Origin: Nitrospirota bacterium
GTDB taxonomy: Bacteria; Nitrospirota; Thermodesulfovibrionia; Thermodesulfovibrionales; UBA6898
DNA: 37,702 nt
Direction: 5' to 3'
Assembly (NCBI GenBank): GCA_016235245.1
Contig: JACRLO010000002.1
Span: 1 to 37,702, forward strand
In this document: in pieces, positions 1 through 8,180 of the stretch
Layout of the letters: every line of letters starts with the position of its first letter
How positions within the stretch are numbered: the stretch's first letter is position 1
Program-made: the position numbers and the translations under genes
Notes under the pieces: model-generated
Told to the model about the DNA's origin: nothing
The model's database searches: none
What the model saw: the letters and a program-made list of their open reading frames with translations, nothing else

Positions 1-941
1 GGCCATGAAGAAAGACCATAGAGTTTGGCGGTGCGAGGCATCAGTTGAAACAGACCGGCCGCTCCTGCCGGACTGAGGGCAGATGGAGTAAAAGACGATT
101 CAACTTCTGCCAGCCAGACTAGTTTTTCCGGTACTTTTTGCGCGGCAAAAATCGGTTTCAGACGGGCCACGTACGCTTCGGCTCCTTTTGGCAAAGGTCT
201 TTTTTCGAGTTGTTTTTGCCATGCTTTTCGTTCCACATCCGGCTCCGGGTTGGGAACCGGTTTGGGCGGTTGGCCAGGTTCGACTTTCGGTGGAGGCGCA
301 ACACGTTTAAATTGATCTGCCATTTCGAGATAATCCAGCCGGGTTTTCAACCATACTGCATAAGGCCAGGTTTCTTCATATTTTTCCAGCAGGGGCAATA
401 CTGTGGCGGCCGTTTCCTTGATTGAAGTAGTGTTCATCACGTTTTCGCCGTAAAGCCACTGTTGAAAATCGCGCATGAGCTTCTGAACTTTTGCCTGGTC
501 CATGTCCCCCAGGAAACGGAGAACGTCCGGATCGATGTTTTCCTGTATCCACTGCCCACCATTCTGCAGAATGTCGTCGAAATTCATCTGGTCCTTTCGC
601 CCGGCATACGAAAAGTCAGGGCACCGGGTGCCGGCATCAGAACAGAGGATAACGACTCTGTCGAACGTGCAGTCCATAAACAGATCTACGTGCTTTGACC
701 AGTGGCCGGCAAGATCGATCCCGATTTCGTTCATCACCCGTATCACATCTTTTTGTACCTCCATCGGCATGGTCCCTGCTGAAAACGCAGCCCATCGGTC
801 CTGATAAAAATGATTAACAATTCCCTCGGCAATCTGTGACCGTACGGCATTGCCTGTGCAGACGAACAGGATCGTAGAGATTCCGACATCCCGTGCAGCG
901 CGATACCGTATCAGTTCGTGTTTTGCCTTTTCTGTGATCAC
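1..941 (-). CDS. LMW phosphatase/ArsC-like domain fused in frame to a lytic transglycosylase-like region (partial)
   Basis: One open frame of 313 codons runs from a GTG at 941 off the left edge. Residues 1-118 resemble a low-molecular-weight protein tyrosine phosphatase or ArsC fold, with the P-loop C28-TGNAV-R34 followed by SQIAEG. From about residue 120 the sequence changes to a helical region, a Pro-rich linker (216-236) and the start of an SLT lytic transglycosylase domain, with AEVESSF (likely catalytic Glu281) and SPAGAAGLFQLMP. The phosphatase part lacks its usual last 30-40 residues, including a clear Asp-Pro acid motif. The transglycosylase part lacks any signal peptide, although such enzymes are exported. 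The GTG overlaps the upstream stop as GTGA, so the first half belongs to the oxidoreductase operon. The second half recalls transglycosylases of Verrucomicrobia. A deletion fusion or a chimeric contig is likely, so no function is claimed for the hybrid. Confidence 0.6.
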   Translation of the reverse strand, partial: MITEKAKHELIRYRAARDVGISTILFVCTGNAVRSQIAEGIVNHFYQDRWAAFSAGTMPMEVQKDVIRVMNEIGIDLAGHWSKHVDLFMDCTFDRVVILCSDAGTRCPDFSYAGRKDQMNFDDILQNGGQWIQENIDPDVLRFLGDMDQAKVQKLMRDFQQWLYGENVMNTTSIKETAATVLPLLEKYEETWPYAVWLKTRLDYLEMADQFKRVAPPPKVEPGQPPKPVPNPEPDVERKAWQKQLEKRPLPKGAEAYVARLKPIFAAQKVPEKLVWLAEVESSFTPSALSPAGAAGLFQLMPRTAKLYGLSSW

Positions 942-2866
942 AAGGCTCCGCTCTTCCTGCAGGCATAGAGGAGGACCCGGTAACAGCGTAGACATCGTGA
1001 GGCCTCGGCAACCGCTTCGGTATCAGTATAGCCATGATCGACCTCACGGAAATCACGACGCCGGTCGGCAGGCGGTTCGTGGCGGACCGGGATCCTTTTC
1101 AGCCCTCCCGGTATATCGATTTTCTCGTGTGGGTCATATACCCTGAGCCTTGCAAGCAGCAGCTCGTCCTTCTGCTCATCGAAGACCGGCACCTCACCGT
1201 GCTCCAGATAATGATCAATCTTCATGGCGCTCATCCTGCCGTGGGCGCAGGCGCGGATGACAACGTCAGGGCCGGTGACGCAGTCACCCCCGGAAAAAAC
1301 TCCATCGCGCGTTGTCATGAAGTTTTCGTTTATGACGATCGCACCCTTTTCGGTCACGTCAACGCCGGGAAGGTTGCAGAAGCAGGCGAAGTCCCCTTCC
1401 TGCCCGATTGCAGCCACAACAACATCTGCGTCGACCACAAAGTCGGAGCCGGCAACCTCAACCGGTCTTCGCCGGCCTGTTGCATCAGGCTCTCCCAGTT
1501 CAATGGCGAGGCACTCGATCCCCCGCACCTTTTTGTCTTCAGCAAGGATCTTCTTTGGAGCGGTCAGGAAATGAAACTGCACGCCTTCTGCCTCGGCATC
1601 AGCCACTTCAACCGCATCCGCAGGCATCTCCTTTTTCGTCCTGCGGTACACGAGATGGGCCTCTTCAAAACCGATCCTCAGGGCAATCCGCACACAGTCT
1701 ATCGCGACATTGCCGCCGCCGACCACAACGATCTTTCTGCCCCTGGGGACCTCATCGAGAAGTCCGAGGTTGATATTTCGGAGAAAGTAAACACCCGGCA
1801 CATATCCGTAGTACCCCTTGTCTTCTCCTTCAACGCCCATGCTTTTGTGGCAGTGGCAGCCCATGCCTATAAAGACCGCCCTGAATCCTTCTGCCTGGAG
1901 ATCGTCAAGCGAAAAGCTTGCACCGAGGGCCTTGCCGTATACAATGGTAACTCCACTGTCTTCAATAGTCCTTATCTCGTCCCGCAGGATTTCACGCGGC
2001 AGCCGGTAATCAGGGATTCCGACCGCAGCCATTCCTCCCGGCTCAGTCAGCATCTCGAAGATCGTAACCGGATATCCCAGCCCTGCCAGAAAGTGGGCAG
2101 CAGTGAGGCCGGCAGGGCCTGAACCTATTATTGCTATTTTCTGCTTATTTTTCTTCAGGCCTTTTTTACGAAGAGCAGGCTTCTTCAGGCTGCGCCCGTG
2201 GTCAGCAGCAAAACGCTTCAGGTGTTTGATCTGGAGGGGTTCGTCGATCAGGCCTCTGCGGCAGTTGAATTCGCATGGCCTTACACATACCCGTCCGAGC
2301 ACGCCGGGCAGAGGGAGGCGCTCCCTGATAGTGCCAAGAGACGCCTCAAAATTATAAGATTTTATCTCTTCGATATATTTTGGAATATCGAGATGGATGG
2401 GGCAGGCCTGTATGCAGGGCGCAGTCTTCAGGGAATGGTACACAAACGCCCCGTCTTCACGCGGCGTTACTTTTTTCTGCTGTTTCAGGGCTTCTTCGTG
2501 CTGATCGATCAGGTGGAGAATAACCCTTGGAGAACTGCGGCCGAGTTCGCACATCGAGGTGAGACTCATTGTCTCTGCGATCTCCCGGAGCGTATCGAGA
2601 TCTGTTTTTGAAGCATTCCCCTTTTTCATGCGGCCCACCACTCCGGTGATTACTCGTGAGCCGACCCTGCAGGGAATGCACTGACCGCAGGAATAGTGTT
2701 CGACTGCCTTGCAGTATTCATGGCAGAGTTCCAGAAGATCGATATCGTTATCCATAATCCGGATGCCTGCCCAGCCGATTATTGCCGATACGGTTTCACT
2801 GCCGTGCTGAAGTGGCGGCAGGGCCTCATTTTGTGCGTTATTCCAGAACGAAAAAGGTCTTTTCAT
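938..2866 (-). CDS. NuoF-like iron-sulfur / GltD-like FAD-NAD(P) oxidoreductase subunit
   Basis: This 642-aa protein probably moves electrons between NAD(P)H and the iron-sulfur subunits encoded just upstream. Residues 60-106 match the 4Fe-4S region at the C-terminus of NuoF/HoxF (C60-GQ-C-IP-CR, then C106). Residues 147-220 form the Cys-rich domain found at the start of glutamate synthase small subunits. Next come an FAD-binding IGSGPAGLTAAH motif and an NAD(P)-binding VVGGGNVAIDC motif. NuoF's own FMN and NADH domain is absent, so the GltD-type half supplies the nucleotide sites. The ATG at 2866 overlaps the previous stop as ATGA. A longer frame begins at 2929 but would overlap the neighbour by 67 bases. 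The combination resembles flavin subunits of NAD-linked formate dehydrogenases and NADH-dependent Mo reductases. Confidence 0.85.
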   Translation of the reverse strand: MKRPFSFWNNAQNEALPPLQHGSETVSAIIGWAGIRIMDNDIDLLELCHEYCKAVEHYSCGQCIPCRVGSRVITGVVGRMKKGNASKTDLDTLREIAETMSLTSMCELGRSSPRVILHLIDQHEEALKQQKKVTPREDGAFVYHSLKTAPCIQACPIHLDIPKYIEEIKSYNFEASLGTIRERLPLPGVLGRVCVRPCEFNCRRGLIDEPLQIKHLKRFAADHGRSLKKPALRKKGLKKNKQKIAIIGSGPAGLTAAHFLAGLGYPVTIFEMLTEPGGMAAVGIPDYRLPREILRDEIRTIEDSGVTIVYGKALGASFSLDDLQAEGFRAVFIGMGCHCHKSMGVEGEDKGYYGYVPGVYFLRNINLGLLDEVPRGRKIVVVGGGNVAIDCVRIALRIGFEEAHLVYRRTKKEMPADAVEVADAEAEGVQFHFLTAPKKILAEDKKVRGIECLAIELGEPDATGRRRPVEVAGSDFVVDADVVVAAIGQEGDFACFCNLPGVDVTEKGAIVINENFMTTRDGVFSGGDCVTGPDVVIRACAHGRMSAMKIDHYLEHGEVPVFDEQKDELLLARLRVYDPHEKIDIPGGLKRIPVRHEPPADRRRDFREVDHGYTDTEAVAEASRCLRCYRVLLYACRKSGAL

Positions 2867-3654
2867 CTGATATCTGCCGCGGGCGGGAACTGCCCGGTGA
2901 GGGCAGTGGCAAAGCGGTTTCTGCTGCAATCAGGACAGACATGACCGATGCTGCGTCTAAGCGGATCATCGACACGGGAAAGCACTGAAAGGATAAACTG
3001 TTCTGTGGTGAACGGTCTGTTGCAGAGATCGCAGGAAGCCAGAGGAAGTTTGTTAACGGTCTTGCCGCAGAGAACGATCCTGCGCACCGCCCCTTTGTCT
3101 TCAATGCCTATAGCCCCGACAGGGCATACGGCAGCACAGGTGCCGCAGCCGATGCAGCGCTCTTTTGTCATCGCGACCGTCTCGGCCACTTTATGACGGC
3201 CGGCTCCGGTAAATCCGAAACTCAGGGCATTGGCCCTGATCGTATCCCTGCAGACCCTGATGCAGAGTCCGCAGAGAATACAGGGATCAGTGCGCCTGAG
3301 AGAAAACCGTTTTTTGGTGAGTCCTGCTTCAGCTGACAGGGCAAGAAGCTCTGGCGAGGGCTTGGTTGCCGAAAGCATCAGTTGCAGGATCGTCCTGCGC
3401 ATAGCCTGAATGCGCGGTGTTGCAGTCTCGACCATAAGTCCGTCAACCGGCATAAGGTTGCAGGACGTGGTTATGGTATGGCTCAGTGACGGGCCCTCGG
3501 CCTCAACAATGCAGAGCCTGCAGGAGCCGTAAGGCCCGAGCGCCTTATGATAGCAGAGCGTCGGAATAGCAATGCCAACGGAGCGGGCGGTATCGAGTAC
3601 CGTCTTCTCCGGTTCGGCAGCAATATCACGTCCATCGATCGTGATCGTGGTCAT
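2863..3654 (-). CDS. NuoG/HoxU-like 2Fe-2S and 4Fe-4S electron-transfer subunit
   Basis: This is a 263-aa electron-transfer protein. Residues 1-75 form a plant-type 2Fe-2S domain with ligands C34, C45, C48 and C65. Two ferredoxin 4Fe-4S motifs follow (CILCGLCIRVC and CIGCGTCAAVC). A C-terminal segment adds two CxxC pairs (CDLC and CPDC), a zinc-ribbon-like extension beyond the usual NuoG N-terminal module. It lies between the four-cluster ferredoxin gene (17-bp gap) and the flavoprotein gene (4-bp overlap). It most likely wires the flavin subunit to the molybdopterin subunit, as HoxU or the NuoG N-terminus does in diaphorase modules. No signal peptide is present, so the complex should be cytoplasmic. 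Confidence 0.88.
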   Translation of the reverse strand: MTTITIDGRDIAAEPEKTVLDTARSVGIAIPTLCYHKALGPYGSCRLCIVEAEGPSLSHTITTSCNLMPVDGLMVETATPRIQAMRRTILQLMLSATKPSPELLALSAEAGLTKKRFSLRRTDPCILCGLCIRVCRDTIRANALSFGFTGAGRHKVAETVAMTKERCIGCGTCAAVCPVGAIGIEDKGAVRRIVLCGKTVNKLPLASCDLCNRPFTTEQFILSVLSRVDDPLRRSIGHVCPDCSRNRFATALTGQFPPAADIR

Positions 3655-3671
3655 AACCGTATTGGGGTATT

Positions 3672-4181
3672 TCAGTAGGGCAGATTTTCGGCGATCTCGC
3701 GGGCGAACTTCTCGCGCTTGTCAAGGGACGCCATGTCCGGCGTGATCCACTTGAGGGCTTTTGTGGTACAGCCGGTTACGCAGGCCGGTTCAAGCCCCTC
3801 ATCCACGCGATGTCTGCAGTAGTCGCACTTGAAGACCCTGCCGGTATCCCGGTTCCACTGCGGCACCCCCCATGGGCAGGCGGTGATGCAGGACTTGCAG
3901 CCCACACAGAGCGAGGGCTCGACAAAGACGATCCCGTCTTTTGCGCGCTTCTGCATCGCGCCGGTTGGGCAGGCAGAGACGCACCAGGGGTTTTCGCAAT
4001 GAAAGCAGGGCATGAAGATAAAGTTCATCCGGGGGACATTTTCGACCACCTTTGGGCCGACCGGGACGATAGCGCAGAACCGGGGGCCGACCGGCACGTC
4101 GTTTTCAGTCTTGCAGTGTATTTCGCAGGCGCGGCAGCCGATACAGCGCTTCTGGCTCTGATGTATATAGTAGATGCTCAT
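3672..4181 (-). CDS. Four-cluster 4Fe-4S ferredoxin subunit (DmsB/PhsB/HycB type)
   Basis: This 169-aa protein carries four Cys clusters: CIGCRACEIHC, CFHCENPWCVSAC, CVGCKSCITAC, and CDYC with the later CVTGC. This is the standard fold of the electron-transfer subunit paired with DMSO-reductase-family molybdoenzymes. There is no twin-arginine or Sec signal, consistent with a cytoplasmic partner. It starts 30 bp after the catalytic subunit gene, with AAGGAGGCAATAATACC before its ATG as a clear ribosome site. The family assignment is firm; the partner enzyme's substrate is not. Confidence 0.9.
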   Translation of the reverse strand: MSIYYIHQSQKRCIGCRACEIHCKTENDVPVGPRFCAIVPVGPKVVENVPRMNFIFMPCFHCENPWCVSACPTGAMQKRAKDGIVFVEPSLCVGCKSCITACPWGVPQWNRDTGRVFKCDYCRHRVDEGLEPACVTGCTTKALKWITPDMASLDKREKFAREIAENLPY

Positions 4182-4211
4182 GGTATTATTGCCTCCTTCT
4201 GATATCGATGC

Positions 4212-6302
4212 CTATGCCGCTGTCTTTTTTACGGCAACAACACATTCGGTGAGCGGACAGTTGCCTCCGACCGCTGTTTTGAGAAGTCCTCTCTGGAGCC
4301 GGATGTCACTCACCCCTTTGCCAAAAGATTTTGTTCTGAGCGGCACCGTATCGCCAAATCCATGGAGCATAAAAACCACCTCAGGGTGTATGTGGTCAGT
4401 AAGTTTTGCCCCGATCTTTTTGGCATAGCCCTCTACCGAGACCTCGACAGTATCCCCATCACTGATCCCGAGCTTCCGTGCCTCTTCTGTATTCATCCAG
4501 AGATGGTTTTCTGAATAGAGTTCATTTAAGATCCCGATGTTTGCGGTAGTCCTGCCCTGGGTATGGACCGCAACCTTGCTGGTGACCAGCCTGAAGCTGC
4601 CTTCTGCCGGCTTCGGAGGGCTCTCATATGGGATAAAGGACGGGATATTATGTTTTTCGAGCATCGAAGATATAAGCTCGATCTTGCCTGAGGGTGTATT
4701 GAATTTTATGCCGTCTTTCCGGTCATACCATATCTGCTCTTTCGACGGCTCGATGACGCCGGTGGCGTCGAAGCTCTCGATTGTATATCCGGAGCCCTCA
4801 AGCTGCCAGGCAACCAGTTCCTCAGGTGAATTATACGGGAAGAACTGCCCCACTCCCATGCGATCGGCAAGGGCCTTGAATATCTCGCCCCTGCCTTTGG
4901 TATCGAATCTCGGCTTTACTGCCTGCCTGATCAGCGTCAGATGCGGTGTCAGACCGGAGCCGCTCCTGACATAGACATGGTCTGTGCGCTCCAGGAAGGT
5001 ACTCTCCGGAAGGATCACATCAGAGAACCAGCCTGTCTCGCTATAGTTGATATCGATCGAGACGAGGAGGTCCAGTTTTGCAAAGGCCTTTTTCATCAAA
5101 TCAGGGTCAGGCAGCGATGCCAGCGGGTCATGGCGCATCACAATATAGGCCTTGATCGGATAGGGGTCTTCATTTAAAATTGCATGCGGCAGCATCTGGG
5201 CAAGACCCCACTGATCGCTCAGGTGCGGGAACTTCGTGCCGACGCCGTCGAAACGCTCTTCCTTGACCTTCGGGATCTGTCCGATCAGGGTCCTGTATTT
5301 AAGGCCCACCTCGCCCGGCTTCTTGTTGATATAGATGCCGCCCTTTGTTTCATAGGAACCCATGAGGGCGTTCAGGGTGTAGATGGCCCGCCGCAGATAA
5401 TAGTCATTGCTGAACCACGAGGTCATCCAGCCGGGATGGAAGATTACCGCAGGCTTTGCTTCGCCGGCCTCGTGCGCGATCCTGATGATCTCTTTGGCAG
5501 GTATACCGGTCTCCTTCTCTGCCCACTCGGGGGTGTAGGGGATGGTAAAGCGTTTGATCTCGTCGAAGCCCAGTACCCAGCGGTTCACAAAATCAGGGTC
5601 ATAGAGATTGTCCTTTATAATCTGATGGATCAGTGCCAGGGTAAGTGCATAATCAGTGCCGGGTCTGATGATGAAGAATTTGTCGGATTTTGCAGCAGTA
5701 TAGTTCCATCGCACATCAACACAGACCATCTTGCCGCCGGCCTCCTGCATGTCCATAACCGTCTTGGCCTCGGTCGTCTTTATCGACTCATAGATATTCC
5801 TGCCGAAAAGCACCATGTATTTACAGTTTTCGTAATCATAGTCGACCGAGTTTCTGGCATGGCCCGCAATCGACATATGTGCGTTATGGACACTGTTGGA
5901 ACAGGTTGCGTGGTGGTTAAAATAATTCGGCGAACCGATGGCCGCAAGGAAGGTCCTCTCAAACTCGGTCATCGGCCCTCCGCGGTCGCTCAGCAGGATG
6001 CTCTTTGCACCGTATTTTTCCTTCGCAGTCTTAAGCCTGTCGGCAATGTAATCATAGGCCTCGTCCCATGAGGCCTGCCGCCACTTCCCTGACCCCCGCT
6101 CTCCGTCGCGGATAAGCGGATGCTGCGGCCGTTCATTGTCAGAGAGAAGTGCCTTTGCTGCGGCCCCGCGCGGGCAGCACTGCTGGCCTCCCTGTACATG
6201 GGGGTTACCCCAGATATGTTTTACCTCACCGTCCAGCACCTCCACCATCAAAGGACAGCGGCCGGTGCACATCTCGCAGGTGGTATAGACGAATTTTTTC
6301 AT
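4212..6302 (-). CDS. Molybdopterin oxidoreductase catalytic subunit, PhsA/PsrA-like, cytoplasmic
   Basis: This 696-aa member of the DMSO reductase superfamily has an N-terminal 4Fe-4S motif using C9, C12, C16 and C42 or C43. Further on are HHATCSNS with Cys134 as the probable Mo ligand, the internal DVILPE segment typical of the family, and a C-terminal molydopterin-dinucleotide-binding domain. The closest-looking subfamily is thiosulfate, polysulfide and arsenate reductases. Unlike exported PhsA or PsrA it begins directly at the iron-sulfur domain with no twin-arginine signal, so it should act in the cytoplasm. Its neighbours supply a ferredoxin, a 2Fe-2S subunit and an NAD(P)-flavoprotein rather than a membrane quinol subunit, so NAD(P)H coupling is likely. 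The permease genes ahead suggest a sulfur or other oxyanion substrate; this is inference. Confidence 0.85.
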   Translation of the reverse strand: MKKFVYTTCEMCTGRCPLMVEVLDGEVKHIWGNPHVQGGQQCCPRGAAAKALLSDNERPQHPLIRDGERGSGKWRQASWDEAYDYIADRLKTAKEKYGAKSILLSDRGGPMTEFERTFLAAIGSPNYFNHHATCSNSVHNAHMSIAGHARNSVDYDYENCKYMVLFGRNIYESIKTTEAKTVMDMQEAGGKMVCVDVRWNYTAAKSDKFFIIRPGTDYALTLALIHQIIKDNLYDPDFVNRWVLGFDEIKRFTIPYTPEWAEKETGIPAKEIIRIAHEAGEAKPAVIFHPGWMTSWFSNDYYLRRAIYTLNALMGSYETKGGIYINKKPGEVGLKYRTLIGQIPKVKEERFDGVGTKFPHLSDQWGLAQMLPHAILNEDPYPIKAYIVMRHDPLASLPDPDLMKKAFAKLDLLVSIDINYSETGWFSDVILPESTFLERTDHVYVRSGSGLTPHLTLIRQAVKPRFDTKGRGEIFKALADRMGVGQFFPYNSPEELVAWQLEGSGYTIESFDATGVIEPSKEQIWYDRKDGIKFNTPSGKIELISSMLEKHNIPSFIPYESPPKPAEGSFRLVTSKVAVHTQGRTTANIGILNELYSENHLWMNTEEARKLGISDGDTVEVSVEGYAKKIGAKLTDHIHPEVVFMLHGFGDTVPLRTKSFGKGVSDIRLQRGLLKTAVGGNCPLTECVVAVKKTAA

Positions 6303-6334
6303 ATTATGTTCTCCTCAGTCCCTCGCTCATGCTT

Positions 6335-6724
6335 CTAATAGAGCCCCAGCAGGTTTAAGGCAAGAATCAGCAGTCCTGCGACCGCGACTCTTTTGACCAT
6401 CAGGGGGCTTATCCGCTTAGCGATCTGCGGTGCGATAAACCCGCCGAGTATCGCTGCGGGGAACATGATCAGAAACAGGGTGAGATCAAAATTCCCGAAC
6501 TGATAGTGGCGCATTGTGCCCATCAGCGTATTGAAAAAGATGGCCAGAAGCGAACTGCCGACCACAACGTACATAGGCAGGCCGAGCCCCACGGTCATCA
6601 GCGGGACCATGAACGGTCCGCCGCCGAAGCCGAACATGGAGGATATGACTGCGATGATAAAGCCGCCGAGGCAGCCGATGATAAGATTAACCTTGAACTC
6701 ATGTCCCCAGAATGTAACGATCAT
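6335..6724 (-). CDS. Half-size TauE/SafE-type permease, second repeat
   Basis: This 129-aa membrane protein has about four transmembrane segments and carries the glycine-rich motif SSMFGFGGGPFMVPLM, the hallmark of one TauE/SafE repeat. Full TauE/SafE permeases have two such repeats in about 250 residues. This protein has one, and the gene 11 bp upstream encodes the other. The two probably assemble into one transporter. TauE/SafE proteins are proposed to move sulfite, sulfonates or related organosulfur anions. Its ATG at 6724 follows a GGAGGCCTGATATG context. Confidence 0.85.
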   Translation of the reverse strand: MIVTFWGHEFKVNLIIGCLGGFIIAVISSMFGFGGGPFMVPLMTVGLGLPMYVVVGSSLLAIFFNTLMGTMRHYQFGNFDLTLFLIMFPAAILGGFIAPQIAKRISPLMVKRVAVAGLLILALNLLGLY

Positions 6725-6735
6725 ATCAGGCCTCC

Positions 6736-7995
6736 TTATGCCTTTGATTTGGCCGATGCCTCGGCCTTGCTCTTGAATTCCTTCAGTATCGCCTGTTCCT
6801 TTTTGTTTTTGGCAATGTAGCCCGACGTTGTCTGCCAGAACATCAGCCCTGCAAGGACGATCAGTATCCAGCCGAAGACGAACTTGAACTGTTCGAGGGT
6901 GATCAGCTCGGTCAGCTTCGGACCGATGAACCCGCCGACCACCATCGCCAGCCCGATCGCTACCCCGAGCTTCCAGTTGATGAACTTGATCTTCGAGTAA
7001 TTATATATGCCGCTTGCCTGGGAAAATAAAACGGTCGGCATGACCGTCCCTGCCACGATGGTATGCGGCAGAGGCCAGAGCATTACCAGCAGCGGGTTCA
7101 TGATAAAGCCGCCGCCTGCGCCCATCAGAACGCCGAAGATGGCGATGCCGAGGGCCAGAAAAAACGGACCGATGAGGTTCAGGCTGGTGCCGGCATTGCT
7201 TAGATACAGGTTCGGGAAGCTGATCGTATTTTCGAAGGAGACCGGCTGACTCCTGGCGTTCTTGTCTGCAACCGCAACGATGGTATATTTGCCGTCGGCC
7301 ACCCCTTTCCTGATCTTGATTTCTGCCTTGTACGTGCCGTCAGGGTTTGTAACCACATCGGCGCTGAAAACCTTGTCCGGGTTTCTGAAGCGGGCCTTTA
7401 CCAGCTGCATGGAGCGTTTCTTATTGTCCTTGTCGTCCATCTGCGGCAGCAGGTCTCCGCGGGAGCCGATGATACTGCCGGTCAGGGTTGCCTGATAGCG
7501 GTCGATCTTTGCCTTTGCCGGCGCGGAATAGGCGATGTCAGCTCCCATGTCTTTCAGGGCCTGGGAATAGGACCATTTGTTCCCTTCTTTTTTGAACTTG
7601 TCTATAAGTTCTTTCTGTTCTTTCGGCATAAAAATCTTATAGTAGGCCGGCATCTCCAGTGTCATATAGAGCACGTACGGCCGCTTGCCGGTCTCCTTGT
7701 CCTTTTCAGCATCGAAACGGGAGGCCTTAACCTTTTTATCAGACCAGATTTCGAGATAGACCGGTTTACCGGCAGGCGCTGTCCCGGTTACAGTGATTGT
7801 CCCTCCGTTGTTCAGGGTAGTCTTGTCGATCTGGATCGTCGGCGCTCCTGCTGCCTCGGGGGCAGGGACTGCCTCTGCCTTTTGCGCCTGTTGAGGGGCC
7901 GCTTCTTTCGGCTTTTCTGCAAAGGCCCCGTCCTGGATCACAGCTGCCACAGCAGCAAGAATCATGAGTCCGAATACTACAAGGAATCGCTTCAT
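6736..7995 (-). CDS. TauE/SafE-type permease, first repeat, with large periplasmic domain
   Basis: This is a 419-aa protein. The ATG at 7995 is chosen because AAAGGAGGAG precedes it and a signal peptide (residues 1-26, ending GAFA) follows; an open frame extends upstream without support. Residues 40-270 form a soluble, mostly beta region beginning with an Ig-like stretch (IQIDKTTLNNGGTITVTG) and containing a possible internal Ig-like unit near residues 215-265. The C-terminal third has four or five transmembrane segments with VLMGAGGGFIMNPLL, one TauE/SafE repeat. The second repeat is the next gene. It is the first gene after the sigma-54 promoter. The periplasmic domain could capture substrate or a partner protein. 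Confidence 0.82.
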   Translation of the reverse strand: MKRFLVVFGLMILAAVAAVIQDGAFAEKPKEAAPQQAQKAEAVPAPEAAGAPTIQIDKTTLNNGGTITVTGTAPAGKPVYLEIWSDKKVKASRFDAEKDKETGKRPYVLYMTLEMPAYYKIFMPKEQKELIDKFKKEGNKWSYSQALKDMGADIAYSAPAKAKIDRYQATLTGSIIGSRGDLLPQMDDKDNKKRSMQLVKARFRNPDKVFSADVVTNPDGTYKAEIKIRKGVADGKYTIVAVADKNARSQPVSFENTISFPNLYLSNAGTSLNLIGPFFLALGIAIFGVLMGAGGGFIMNPLLVMLWPLPHTIVAGTVMPTVLFSQASGIYNYSKIKFINWKLGVAIGLAMVVGGFIGPKLTELITLEQFKFVFGWILIVLAGLMFWQTTSGYIAKNKKEQAILKEFKSKAEASAKSKA

Positions 7996-8033
7996 ACCAC
8001 TCCTCCTTTGGATTAATGCATTACGTCTGGAGT

Positions 8034-8049
8034 TGCAATAGATGTGCCA
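8034..8049 (-). promoter_or_regulatory. Sigma-54 promoter of the permease/oxidoreductase operon
   Basis: On the minus strand the sequence reads TGGCAC, five bases, TTGCA, a perfect match to the sigma-54 -24/-12 consensus. It ends 38 bp before the ATG of the periplasmic-domain permease. Transcription should start near 8022. The gene immediately upstream encodes a sigma-54-dependent activator. Confidence 0.9.
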
Positions 8050-8131
8050 TGACAGCGGGAAGTCTGCAGGAGAGATTATCCGCTGAAAAGCGGGGTTGGG
8101 GGGAAAAGGGAGATATCGGGATGACGGCCTG

Positions 8132-8149
8132 TTGTCCAAAACGGGACAA
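8132..8149 (-). promoter_or_regulatory. Proximal activator-binding palindrome (UAS1)
   Basis: This is a perfect palindrome, TTGTCC, six bases, GGACAA. Its centre is about 118 bp upstream of the predicted start site, the normal range for an NtrC-type enhancer site. A related copy sits 31 bp further upstream. It is the likely target of the response regulator encoded at 8181-9533. Confidence 0.75.
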
Positions 8150-8162
8150 TGAAGAGAAATAA

Positions 8163-8180
8163 TTGGCCCTTTTGGGACAG
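8163..8180 (-). promoter_or_regulatory. Distal activator-binding palindrome (UAS2)
   Basis: This site reads TTGGCC, six bases, GGACAG on the plus strand, with two differences from the proximal palindrome. The centres are 31 bp apart, about three helical turns, so two regulator dimers could bind the same DNA face. It abuts the stop codon of the regulator gene. Confidence 0.7.

Noticed and set aside
1034-2122. 362-codon open frame on the plus strand
   Set aside because: It lies wholly opposite the flavoprotein gene, has no domain-like sequence, and its openness follows from the codon bias of the real gene.
5184-6071. 295-codon open frame on the plus strand
   Set aside because: It is antisense to the molybdopterin subunit, whose motifs are complete; no ribosome site or recognisable protein.
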